Of a stretch of 64,000 nucleotides of DNA, positions 42,762 through 51,152 are shown in pieces; the stretch's first letter is position 1; each line of letters opens with the position of its first letter. Below the pieces are notes generated by a model that did not search any database, was not told where the DNA came from, and saw nothing but the letters and a program-made list of their open reading frames with translations. The stretch is taken from NCBI GenBank assembly GCA_964564545.1, contig CAZMBP010000028.1, forward strand, positions 62,001 through 126,000. Reading direction: 5' to 3'. The position numbers and the translations under genes were made by a program. The stretch comes from CAJQQY01 sp964564545 (lineage in GTDB: Bacteria; Bacteroidota; Bacteroidia; Chitinophagales; Saprospiraceae).

Positions 42762-44588
42762 ATGTTTGGAAAACTGCTAAAAAATCTTGACAACCCAAAT
42801 CTGAAATCCATCTCAGGAATGGATGCCACTTTTTTATATATCGATTCGCCAACAAGTCCAATGCACGTTGGAAGTGTTGCTGTAATTGAAGGTGACTTGA
42901 AATTTGAGACTTTCAGGAAAACAATCTTATCGCGATTACACATGATTCCAAAGTTGCGAAAGAAATTAGTTTATGCACCAATGAGTATTGATTATCCATA
43001 TTGGGTGGATGATCCAGAGTTTGATGTTGACTTGCATTTACATCATATCGCATTACCTAAACCAGGTGGTTGGAAAGAATTGCGGAGAGTTGCTTCACAA
43101 GTTTTTAGTGAGCACTTAGATCAAAATCGACCATTGTGGTCTTTTACATTTGTCGAAGGATTGGAAAATGTACCTCAAGTTCCAAAGGGCTCCGTTGCTG
43201 TAATTTCCAAAATTCATCACGTAGCGATTGATGGGATGGCTGGAGCTGGAATGATGAGTTTAATTTTTGATTTTACTCCGGAGAAAAAACCAATTCCTGA
43301 TCCTAAACCATTTAGCCCTAAATCAATTCCAAATGAGCTTTCAGTCGTGATGAAAAGTGCGATAAGCTTTGCTGGCAATCCATTGAAATTACCCAAGATA
43401 CTTTCGAAAGCGGTAAAAGGATCTCTTAAAGCTGGAATGCTAACTCGAGTTCAACGAATGGAATTACCAACTGCTCCTTTTTCAGCTCCTCCTTCTCCAT
43501 TGAATGGAATTGTTTCAGGACGTCGAAAATGGAATACTGCCATCTTAGATTTAAAAAGAATCAAAGAATTAAAAAAGATCATGGGTACGACCATGAATGA
43601 TGTCGTACTTGCCTTTTGTGCAGGTGCGCTGAGAAGATATTTGAAAGAGAAAAAGAGATTACCACACAAACCATTGGTAGCGATGGTTCCGATTTCTACT
43701 CGAACAGAGGCGGAAAAAGATAATACCGATAATCAAGTTTCTTCGATGCTAGTTCAGTTGGCTACAAATATTGAAGATCCAATCGAACGATTAGAAGCTA
43801 TTCATGAAAATACGGTGCGTGGAAAAACTTATCAAAAAGCAATTGGTGCCAAAACGTTAGCGAGCATGGCAGAAGCTGTTCCTTTTGGAATTGCGAATCA
43901 AGCAGCACGATTGTATACTCGATTTCATCTTTCGGAAATGCATAATCCTGTTTTTAATGTAACGATTACTAATGTTCCTGGCCCACAATTTCCATTGTAC
44001 CTGAATGGGCATCGCTTGTTGACCGTTGGAGGAATGGCTCCGATTTTGGATGGAATGGGATTGATTATTACCATTTTAAGTTACAATGGTTTTGTAACGA
44101 TTAGCCCAACTTCGGATGCGAATACGATGCCTGACATTGATATTTTCACTCGTTACATTCGAGAGTCCGCTAATGAATTGGAAGAGCTTATTTTAAAACG
44201 AGGTAAGAAGAAATCAGCAGCGAATAAAAAACCAACCAAGGCAAAGTCTGACGCTTTGTTTGCTCATTTCAAAAAAGAGCTAAAAGCCGCGGCGAAATTT
44301 ATCAAACCAAATAATGGTTTGTTCCAATTTCATGTGACAGGTGATGTAGAGACTTTTTGGCAAGTGAATTTAAATAATTCTCCTGGAACAGTTTTAAAAA
44401 GAAAAGCGAAAGATCCTGATGCTACATTCATCATTAAAGATGAGCACTTGATGAAAATCGGAATGGGAAAAATGAATTTGCAAACTGCATTCATTCAAGG
44501 ACGATTAAAAATCGACGGTGATTCTGGGAAGGCGATGAAGTTGGGAGCAATTATTTCTAAGTTGCCAAAATTGGAGGTGAAGAAATAA
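42762..44588 (+). CDS. wax ester synthase/diacylglycerol acyltransferase with SCP2 domain
   Basis: 608 residues. The acyltransferase part (1-470) has SGMDATFLYIDSPTSPMHVG at the start, the catalytic motif H152-H153-VAID-G158 in ISKIHHVAIDGMAG, and NVPGPQFPLY near the end, all WS/DGAT family marks. The catalytic histidine pair is intact. Residues about 490-608 are a sterol-carrier (SCP2) type domain (FHVTGDVETFWQVNLN, then FIIKDEHLMKIGMGKMNLQT and AFIQGRLKIDG). The enzyme would esterify acyl-CoA to diacylglycerol or fatty alcohol, giving neutral lipid droplets. The tail may bind lipid substrate. A strong palindrome follows the stop. Confidence 0.93.
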   Translation: MFGKLLKNLDNPNLKSISGMDATFLYIDSPTSPMHVGSVAVIEGDLKFETFRKTILSRLHMIPKLRKKLVYAPMSIDYPYWVDDPEFDVDLHLHHIALPKPGGWKELRRVASQVFSEHLDQNRPLWSFTFVEGLENVPQVPKGSVAVISKIHHVAIDGMAGAGMMSLIFDFTPEKKPIPDPKPFSPKSIPNELSVVMKSAISFAGNPLKLPKILSKAVKGSLKAGMLTRVQRMELPTAPFSAPPSPLNGIVSGRRKWNTAILDLKRIKELKKIMGTTMNDVVLAFCAGALRRYLKEKKRLPHKPLVAMVPISTRTEAEKDNTDNQVSSMLVQLATNIEDPIERLEAIHENTVRGKTYQKAIGAKTLASMAEAVPFGIANQAARLYTRFHLSEMHNPVFNVTITNVPGPQFPLYLNGHRLLTVGGMAPILDGMGLIITILSYNGFVTISPTSDANTMPDIDIFTRYIRESANELEELILKRGKKKSAANKKPTKAKSDALFAHFKKELKAAAKFIKPNNGLFQFHVTGDVETFWQVNLNNSPGTVLKRKAKDPDATFIIKDEHLMKIGMGKMNLQTAFIQGRLKIDGDSGKAMKLGAIISKLPKLEVKK

Positions 44589-44609
44589 TAATTCAAAAAT
44601 AATGACAAC

Positions 44610-44639
44610 TGTAGAGACAAGGTATGCCTTGTCTCTACA
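44610..44639. repeat. 13-bp palindromic repeat GTAGAGACAAGG...CCTTGTCTCTAC
   Basis: TGTAGAGACAAGG (44610-44622) and CCTTGTCTCTACA (44627-44639) form a perfect stem with a TATG loop, between converging genes. Its form is like a dispersed intergenic palindrome that also serves as a terminator, although only A/T-mixed bases follow. Confidence 0.6.
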
Positions 44640-44658
44640 ATCAAAAATCCTATTATTA

Positions 44659-47600
44659 TCAATAAAACTTAACCACTTCTTTTCCCTTTCTTTTCAAGCC
44701 ATTCAAATCTATCAAAAAAGAAATTCTCTTCCACAAATTATCTCTTACTTCGTAACTAGTTCCTTCTGTCACATTGCTACTTTCATAAATTGGAACATAT
44801 ATTTCTAACGCATCTGGAATACCAACAATCGCAATTCCTAAGCTATACGCAAATTCAGCACTATCAAAATCTTTGTAAATAACCGCATCAATATATGGTC
44901 GAACTGGCAATGGCCCAGGTACAGTTGTACTTGCTCCCAAACTTACCATCCAATCTTGCGAAGAACCAAAATCACTCAAGGTTTTTAATCCAGCATCTCT
45001 TTGGAAAATTTGTTGAGAAAGAATTCCATCATCAGATCCTTCAACATTTCCTCTTCCTTCACTTCGTCCCAAAAGATTTTCATCAAACATATAATCTCGT
45101 TGCCCGAACCGACTTGGAATCCCATTAAATGTAAAACTTGCTCGAATCGGTACATCACTTTCCAATTGTGGCAAGACTCCCGCAAATGCTTTTATGGTTG
45201 CTCCTTTATTTTTTTTGCCATAGGGGAAAAATTGTTTTGCATTCGCAAAGATTCTTAAAAATCCATCTCCTTGATGTGCGGTCAAAGTTGCTTTCATTGG
45301 GGCAGTTACATTGGTATTTTCAAAAGTATATTTCAACTCATTGACATAATAATTTTCTTTTTCTCTTGAATTCATTTCCGCATTGGAAACACCTTTATCT
45401 AAGGTAATATTCACATGTCGAAATGAAACAGCATGCTGAAGGCTAGAAGTCAATTTCTTTTTTCTAAAAATCAATTCCAGCTTCGGAGTGATTTTTAAAT
45501 AATTATCATAAAATGATTCGTCCCAATCAAAATCATAAGTATATCTTTTTGAATTCAAACTCAACGTAATGCGTTGAAATAAATCAGAATTAGGAAAAGT
45601 ATTCCATTTTACAATTCCTTCACCTACCAAATTCCCACTTGCAAAACCATACATTGGCGCAACCGCAAACTCAAATTTCTTTTTGGAAAAATCAAAGTTA
45701 TGCAATGCAACTCCCAACATAGTTTTATCATAATAATTCCAACCCAAAGCTGGCAACCAATACAAAGTTGTTCGAGTTGGATTCGCCACTCCTCCTAAAA
45801 ACTTTAATTGAAATGGATCTGCCTTCTTGAATGCACCTGACGTGCGTATATTGTTATTTTTTCGATTAATATCGAGGATGTCACGATTTTTGTCAATGAT
45901 AAATTCTTTGACTGCTCCATTCCCAGGTTTTTTAATATGAACTGTTTTTGTTCCTAAAAAACCTTCAATGTCTCTGCCTTCTTCGCCATTTTCTAGAATC
46001 ATAGACAAATGAAAAGAAACAGGAACACTACCCTTGTTTTCTATTTCCAAATCATAACCATTTGATTCAGAGACACTTATCATCTTGTAATCAATTTTCT
46101 TTGTTGTATTCATCAAATCAAAGAATACTGTATCATTTGCTAAATCGAAGTGATTGATAAAATCTTCAGGTTGCGGATGTTTGAATTTCCATTGTTGAAA
46201 AAAGCTTTTCATCTTCAAAGGAGTGATTCTATTTTTTAAAATAGCTGCCGTTCGATCATAGACACCTAAACCATAATTCATCTCTGTCATTTCTGAAATA
46301 GGAGTCGTAATTGGTTGATGCACATTTTCTCTTTGCATTGAAACATTAATCAATTCTATAATGTCTAATTGCCCCTTCGACTCCAACTTTTTAGGTAAAA
46401 ATCCTTGATCCATATTGGGGTAATAATTCTCTTTGTACAATTTTTCATAATAAGAATTAATCCCTTCATCCATCCAAGGAAAGTCTCTTTCATTGAAGGC
46501 TAAGATTCCATAAAACCAATTATGTCCAACTTCATGAGCAATCACCACATCTAAATCTTCTGGCAAAACCATTCGATCAACCAATGTAATCATCGGATAT
46601 TCCATTGCACCTGAATTGGCAAATGGATTACTTACCGCAGTTGCATGAGGATATGGATACGCACCCACTTTTTGAGAATAAAATTTGACAGATTGATTCA
46701 AATATTGAGTCGCATTCAACCATAAATGAAATTCTTCTAAATTGAAAAATGCCCAAGTATCTACTTTCTTATTTTGTCCAACTTCCACTCTATTTTTTTG
46801 TACATAAAATCTCATATCTGCAAACCATGCAAAATCATGAACGTTCTCAGCAGAAAATTGAATCGTCTTCATTTCATCTGAAGACGCTGGAAAAGTATCT
46901 TTATCTAAAATCGGAATAGATCGATCAGCACCTCTTGGATATCTTTTCGCAATAAACCTATTGGTCTCCCGAACTCTTTTATTTAAAAATGCTTTTTCAC
47001 TTTCTGTTTCCAACTCTCCGGTGGAAGCGACAATATAATTTTTTGGCAAAGTGATTCTTACATCAAATTTTCCAAACTCAGAATAAAACTCTCCCATATC
47101 CAGATAAGGCATTGGATGCCAACCTGTTCGATCATAAACTGCAGGTTTTGGATACCATTGTGATATATAATAAGCTTGATTTACATGTCCCAAGCGAGAG
47201 AAATATTTGGGGATTTTTATGACAAAAGGAACTTGTATTTCAATACGTCCTCCAGGCGAGAGTTTTTCATTTAATTGAATTAATGCGATATCTGGATTTT
47301 CCTTATCAAATTCCCAGGTTACTTTTTTCCCATTCACCAAAAAATCAACTTCTTCATATCCACCTAATTCATCTTTTTTAGCAAAAAAGAAATCTGTGCT
47401 TCCATTTTGGATTTGTTGCTTAGCATAAGCTGTCTGCTGACTTTGGTATGCATTCGCCCAAAGATGAAAATATATTTCACTCAACTCGTCGGGGGAATTA
47501 TTGATGTATTCAATTTTTGCCTCTCCAGAAAGGGAATGACTTTCATCAATTAAAGTCACCTTGATATCGTAATTGACTTCTTGTTGAAAATAGGGTTGTT

Positions 47601-47667
47601 GTTTTTTTTGGGAAAAAACTGATGTCGTTAAAATGGTCAATAAGAAAATAAAAATAGATCTATTCAT
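44659..47667 (-). CDS. M1-family metallopeptidase with C-terminal outer-membrane-like barrel
   Basis: 1002 residues with a signal peptide (IFIFLLTILTTSVFSQ). The peptidase part (about 25-600) begins with a beta saddle (YDIKVTLIDESHSLSGEAKI), has the GAMEY-like SGAMEYPMITL, and the zinc site H378-E379-VGH382 followed by E401 in DEGINSYYEKL, at the spacing expected for M1 enzymes. The last 370 residues are not helical ARM-like but a series of amphipathic strands (LHNFDFSKKKFEFAVAP, LKITPKLELIFRKKK, YFENTNVT-like), which look like an outer-membrane barrel. It would be a surface or periplasmic aminopeptidase held in the outer membrane. The barrel call is inferred. Confidence 0.92.
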   Translation of the reverse strand: MNRSIFIFLLTILTTSVFSQKKQQPYFQQEVNYDIKVTLIDESHSLSGEAKIEYINNSPDELSEIYFHLWANAYQSQQTAYAKQQIQNGSTDFFFAKKDELGGYEEVDFLVNGKKVTWEFDKENPDIALIQLNEKLSPGGRIEIQVPFVIKIPKYFSRLGHVNQAYYISQWYPKPAVYDRTGWHPMPYLDMGEFYSEFGKFDVRITLPKNYIVASTGELETESEKAFLNKRVRETNRFIAKRYPRGADRSIPILDKDTFPASSDEMKTIQFSAENVHDFAWFADMRFYVQKNRVEVGQNKKVDTWAFFNLEEFHLWLNATQYLNQSVKFYSQKVGAYPYPHATAVSNPFANSGAMEYPMITLVDRMVLPEDLDVVIAHEVGHNWFYGILAFNERDFPWMDEGINSYYEKLYKENYYPNMDQGFLPKKLESKGQLDIIELINVSMQRENVHQPITTPISEMTEMNYGLGVYDRTAAILKNRITPLKMKSFFQQWKFKHPQPEDFINHFDLANDTVFFDLMNTTKKIDYKMISVSESNGYDLEIENKGSVPVSFHLSMILENGEEGRDIEGFLGTKTVHIKKPGNGAVKEFIIDKNRDILDINRKNNNIRTSGAFKKADPFQLKFLGGVANPTRTTLYWLPALGWNYYDKTMLGVALHNFDFSKKKFEFAVAPMYGFASGNLVGEGIVKWNTFPNSDLFQRITLSLNSKRYTYDFDWDESFYDNYLKITPKLELIFRKKKLTSSLQHAVSFRHVNITLDKGVSNAEMNSREKENYYVNELKYTFENTNVTAPMKATLTAHQGDGFLRIFANAKQFFPYGKKNKGATIKAFAGVLPQLESDVPIRASFTFNGIPSRFGQRDYMFDENLLGRSEGRGNVEGSDDGILSQQIFQRDAGLKTLSDFGSSQDWMVSLGASTTVPGPLPVRPYIDAVIYKDFDSAEFAYSLGIAIVGIPDALEIYVPIYESSNVTEGTSYEVRDNLWKRISFLIDLNGLKRKGKEVVKFY

Positions 47668-47827
47668 CTGATAATCAATTAGTTGTAAATTTACAAAATG
47701 CGTTTTGCTTTCGCTCCTTCAAGGTGAAAGCATCTTCTAAAAACTATCCTCCTCATATCTCTAAAATAGTTATACGAAATTATCATTTCAAGTTGATTTT
47801 TTTTGAATTTATTTTAAAAATCAAAAA

Positions 47828-47859
47828 AGTCCTGTTAAACCATACGGACTAACAGGACT
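47828..47859 (-). terminator. intrinsic terminator of galE
   Basis: AGTCCTGTTA (47828-47837) and TAACAGGACT (47850-47859) form a 10-bp stem; on the - strand it is followed by TTTTTTGA. It lies 41 bases after the galE stop. Confidence 0.8.
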
Positions 47860-47899
47860 AATCTTATCTGAACTTATTTTTCTTTTATAACTCTAGAAG

Positions 47900-48919
47900 T
47901 CATTTCTTCGATCGCACTTTCTCCCATTCCCAAGCTGTGCGCATGATATCTTCGATATTTCTTTTCGGTTTCCACTTCAAACGTTTCTTTGCTTTTTTAT
48001 AATTAGAATAAATCGCAATCACATCTCCTTCTCTTCGTGGCCCAATTGTATAATTTAGTTTTTTACCCGAAACTTTCTCAAATGCATTAATCACTTCTAA
48101 AACCGTCGCTCCTTCTCCAATTCCTAAATTATAAGCTTCACAATTTGTTTTATTTTTCTTTGTCACCAAGTACTGCATTGCCTTTGTATGAGCATTTGCC
48201 AAATCCATAACGTGAATATAATCTCTCACACAACTTCCATCTCTCGTGTCATAATCATCTCCAAAAACAGTAATTGATTTTCTTTTTCCAATCGCTTGTT
48301 CTGTGATTACAGGAACCAAATTCATGGCAAGCGTTGGAGATTCTCCCATCAACTTACTTTCATGGGCGCCCCCTGGATTAAAATATCGCAGCAAAATAGA
48401 ATTATGTTTTGGGTTGGCTTTAGAAAAAGATTCAATAATTTCTTCTCCCATTTGCTTTGTCAAACCATATGGACTCTCCGCTTTCATAAATGGAGTTTTC
48501 TCCGTCACAGGCAAATCTTTTGCATTTCCATAAACGGTGCATGACGATGAAAAAATAAAATTCTTCACTTTATAATTCTTTGCTGCTTCCAACAAATTAA
48601 GTGTACTGTTCAAGTTGTTTTTGAAATATAAGAGAGGATGATCTACCGAATCCCCAACACTTTTAAGTGCGGCAAAATGAATGATCCCAACGATATCTTT
48701 ATTTTCTTTAAAGACCTTTTGTAATTTTTTTTCATTGCAAAGATCAATCTTATAATTTTTTACTTTTTTCCCAGTTATCTTTTCAATTCGCTTGAGTACC
48801 TTTGGATCGGAATTGATATGATTGTCTACTGACACTACATCAAATCCATTATCAATTAAATCAACAATCGTGTGGCTTCCAATATATCCACAGCCACCTG
48901 ATACGAGAACTTTTTTCAT
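47900..48919 (-). CDS. galE: UDP-glucose 4-epimerase GalE
   Basis: 339 residues. The NAD-binding GGCGYIGSHTIVDLI is at residues 8-22, and SSSCTVYG gives the catalytic serine region, followed by SPYGLTKQMGEEI with the Y-x-x-x-K pair. The DGSCVRDYIHVMDLA and KYNLGIG-like (AYNLGIGEGATVLEVI) segments are typical of GalE. The enzyme interconverts UDP-glucose and UDP-galactose for surface polysaccharides. It is divergent from cysQ with 66 bases between, so the two share a control region. Confidence 0.95.
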   Translation of the reverse strand: MKKVLVSGGCGYIGSHTIVDLIDNGFDVVSVDNHINSDPKVLKRIEKITGKKVKNYKIDLCNEKKLQKVFKENKDIVGIIHFAALKSVGDSVDHPLLYFKNNLNSTLNLLEAAKNYKVKNFIFSSSCTVYGNAKDLPVTEKTPFMKAESPYGLTKQMGEEIIESFSKANPKHNSILLRYFNPGGAHESKLMGESPTLAMNLVPVITEQAIGKRKSITVFGDDYDTRDGSCVRDYIHVMDLANAHTKAMQYLVTKKNKTNCEAYNLGIGEGATVLEVINAFEKVSGKKLNYTIGPRREGDVIAIYSNYKKAKKRLKWKPKRNIEDIMRTAWEWEKVRSKK

Positions 48920-48985
48920 TTTAGTTATTTTTTACGTTTTATTACAGAGAATAATTTTCTTCACATTAAAAAAAATCATCAATTA

Positions 48986-49768
48986 ATGATTGACATAAAT
49001 CTTGCCAAAGAAGTAGCAAAAATAGCTAAAATAGCTGGAGAAGCGATAATGAAAATTTATGATAATTCAGATGACTTTCAAGTACAACAAAAATCGGATG
49101 AATCTCCTCTAACCATTGCTGACCAAGCAGCAAATGATGTCATTTGTCATGGTTTAGAGAATTTGAATGTAAAATATCCTATCATTTCTGAGGAAAATAA
49201 ATCTATTGATTTCCAGGTAAGAAAAAATTATCCGCATTATTGGTTAGTTGATCCTCTGGATGGAACGAAGGAATTTATCAAACGAAATGGAGAATTTACA
49301 GTCAATATTGCTTTGGTCGAAAATCAACGTCCTGTGCTCGGAGTGGTTTATGCTCCTGTTTTGGATGAGATGTATTTTGCATTAAAAAATGAAGGTGCGT
49401 TTTTGGAAAAAGAAAGTTCAACAACACAATTACACGCTGCTGTTTTTTCCAAAAAAGATAGAAACTTAGGAGTTGTTTGTTCCCGTTCTCATTTGAATGA
49501 ATCAACTCAAAATTTTGTCAACGAACTTGACCAACCTGAATTAGTAGCAACAGGTAGTTCTCTAAAGTTTTTAATCTTGGCAAAAGGTGAAGCTCATCTT
49601 TATCCTCGATTGGCGCCAACCATGGAATGGGACACAGGTGCTGCACAAATTATTTTAGAAGAAGCAGGTGGAAAAGTGTTGCACGCAGAAACGAATGAAC
49701 CGCTTTTATATAACAAAGAAAATTTATTAAATCCATATTTTATCGCATCTGGAAATTTAGCCGATTAA
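48986..49768 (+). CDS. cysQ: 3'(2'),5'-bisphosphate nucleotidase CysQ
   Basis: 260 residues. The inositol-phosphatase fold motifs are in place: SDESPLTIADQAAND, ISEEN (metal glutamate), WLVDPLDGTKEFIKRNGEF and the late MEWDTGAAQIILEEAGG. CysQ removes the 3' phosphate of PAP, a by-product of sulfate assimilation and sulfotransfer, and needs magnesium. The start is the ATG at 48986. The glycosyltransferase gene begins 2 bases after its stop, which points to a shared transcript. Confidence 0.94.
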   Translation: MIDINLAKEVAKIAKIAGEAIMKIYDNSDDFQVQQKSDESPLTIADQAANDVICHGLENLNVKYPIISEENKSIDFQVRKNYPHYWLVDPLDGTKEFIKRNGEFTVNIALVENQRPVLGVVYAPVLDEMYFALKNEGAFLEKESSTTQLHAAVFSKKDRNLGVVCSRSHLNESTQNFVNELDQPELVATGSSLKFLILAKGEAHLYPRLAPTMEWDTGAAQIILEEAGGKVLHAETNEPLLYNKENLLNPYFIASGNLAD

Positions 49769-49770
49769 TT

Positions 49771-50526
49771 ATGCAAAAAATCTCCGTCATCATTACCACT
49801 TTCAATGAAGCCGAACACATCCAAGGTGTTTTGGAGTCTGCGCAATGGGCGGATGAATTGATTGTAGTAGACTCATTTTCTACAGATGAGACGGTAGAAC
49901 TAGCAAAAAAATTTCCAACCATAATTTTACAAAGAAAATATATAGGTCCTGCTGATCAAAAAAATTGGGCAATACCACAGGCTACTCATGATTGGGTTTT
50001 GATTCTCGATGCTGACGAGCGGGTGACTCCTGAATTAAAGAACGAAATCAAAACTCTTCTCCAAAAACCATTTGAAAAAGACGCATTTTGGATTCCACGG
50101 CAGAGTTTTTTTATGGGAAAAAAAGTGAAATATAGCGGTTGGCAAGGAGATGCTGTAATTCGGTTAATCAATAAAAAATGTCGATACAACAATCTTCAAG
50201 TCCATGAAGAGATTATGACTGAAGGTATCAATGTAGGACGACTAAAAAATAAATTAGAACATTATACTTATAAAGATCTCGATCATTTTTTAGCAAAAAT
50301 GCAAAGATATAGTGATTGGTCTGCACAAGATCATTTTGAAAAAACACCACGAGTTACTTTTTTTCATTTATACTTTAAACCCTTCTTTCGATTCATCAAA
50401 CACTATTTTATCCAACTCGGATTCTTAGATGGAAAAGTTGGTTTTATCATAAGTGCAATTATGGCTTGGGGAGTTTTTTTGAGATACGTAAAAATTCAAG
50501 AGAAGCGAACTATGAGTGATCAGTAG
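49771..50526 (+). CDS. family 2 glycosyltransferase (WaaE/KdtX-like)
   Basis: 251 residues. The start SVIITTFNEAEHIQGVLESA, the VVDSFSTDETVELAKKF segment and the metal-binding ILDADERVTPEL (D-x-D) define a GT2 enzyme. The later RQSFFMGKKVKYSGW, VHEEI and the LEHYTYKDLDHFLAKMQRYS segment match the WaaE/LgtF-type group that adds a glucose to the inner lipopolysaccharide core. A hydrophobic C-terminal stretch suggests membrane contact. Two bases after cysQ. Confidence 0.92.
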   Translation: MQKISVIITTFNEAEHIQGVLESAQWADELIVVDSFSTDETVELAKKFPTIILQRKYIGPADQKNWAIPQATHDWVLILDADERVTPELKNEIKTLLQKPFEKDAFWIPRQSFFMGKKVKYSGWQGDAVIRLINKKCRYNNLQVHEEIMTEGINVGRLKNKLEHYTYKDLDHFLAKMQRYSDWSAQDHFEKTPRVTFFHLYFKPFFRFIKHYFIQLGFLDGKVGFIISAIMAWGVFLRYVKIQEKRTMSDQ

Positions 50527-50576
50527 ACAACAACTTTTATAGCGCAACTTTCGTTAATTTTAAAATCTAAATTCAC

Positions 50577-51044
50577 ATGAATATGAAACAGTTAATTTTT
50601 GCCTTCCTTTTATTAAGTCCTTTTTTATTTTCACAATGTGGAGGTTCTAAAAAAGCGACAGTATCCTCTTCTAGCACCAAACAAGGAGTTAATTTTGTGA
50701 AATCCGAAACACTTTCAGATGTTCTAGATATTGCTGCAGAAGAAGGGAAATTAGTTTTCATCGACTTTTATGCTACTTGGTGTGCCCCTTGCAAAATGAT
50801 GGATAAAGATGTTTTTCCAGATAAAAATATTGCTGCATTTTTTAATAAAAACTTTATTAGCTACAAAGTGGATGGAGAAAAAGGCAATGGTCAAAATCTT
50901 GCAGCATTGTACGATGTAAAGGCCTACCCTACGCTAGTTTGGGTCGATAAAAGAGGTCGAGTGATGGCTCGAACTGAAGGCGGAACTTATCATACCGAAT
51001 TGATGGAATTGGCAAAAAGTGCATTAGCAAATGCTGGAATGTAA
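50577..51044 (+). CDS. thioredoxin-fold lipoprotein
   Basis: 155 residues (from ATG at 50577; ATG at 50583 is an equal choice). A signal peptide ends at LFSQC, a lipobox-like site with Q before the cysteine, then a GGSKK stretch. The thioredoxin domain has FIDFYATWCAPCKMMDKDVF, with the active C-A-P-C pair, and AYPTLVWVDKRGRVM with the cis-proline loop. It is likely a periplasmic, lipid-anchored thiol reductase or disulfide carrier of the thioredoxin_7/DsbD-gamma type. An independent terminator follows. Confidence 0.9.
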   Translation: MNMKQLIFAFLLLSPFLFSQCGGSKKATVSSSSTKQGVNFVKSETLSDVLDIAAEEGKLVFIDFYATWCAPCKMMDKDVFPDKNIAAFFNKNFISYKVDGEKGNGQNLAALYDVKAYPTLVWVDKRGRVMARTEGGTYHTELMELAKSALANAGM

Positions 51045-51070
51045 TTTTATTCCTTTTTTATAAAAAGTAT

Positions 51071-51115
51071 AAACCTCATGTTTTGGTCAAGACTTAACAT
51101 GAGGTTTTTGTTTTT
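51071..51115 (+). terminator. intrinsic terminator
   Basis: AAACCTCATGTT (51071-51082) pairs with AACATGAGGTTT (51096-51107), then TTTTG and TTTTTT. It argues that the next gene starts at 51153 and not at the earlier in-frame ATG at 51078. Confidence 0.85.
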
Positions 51116-51152
51116 TATGTCAACATGTTCCAAAAATCTTCGTTTAGAAAAT

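Noticed and set aside
44895..45344. several rightward ORFs of 66-85 codons
   Set aside because: They are overlapping shadows in different frames of the M1 peptidase C-terminal part, with no start or domain support.
51078..51152. 25-codon upstream extension of the TPR protein
   Set aside because: It overlaps the terminator of the thioredoxin gene; the signal peptide begins at 51153.
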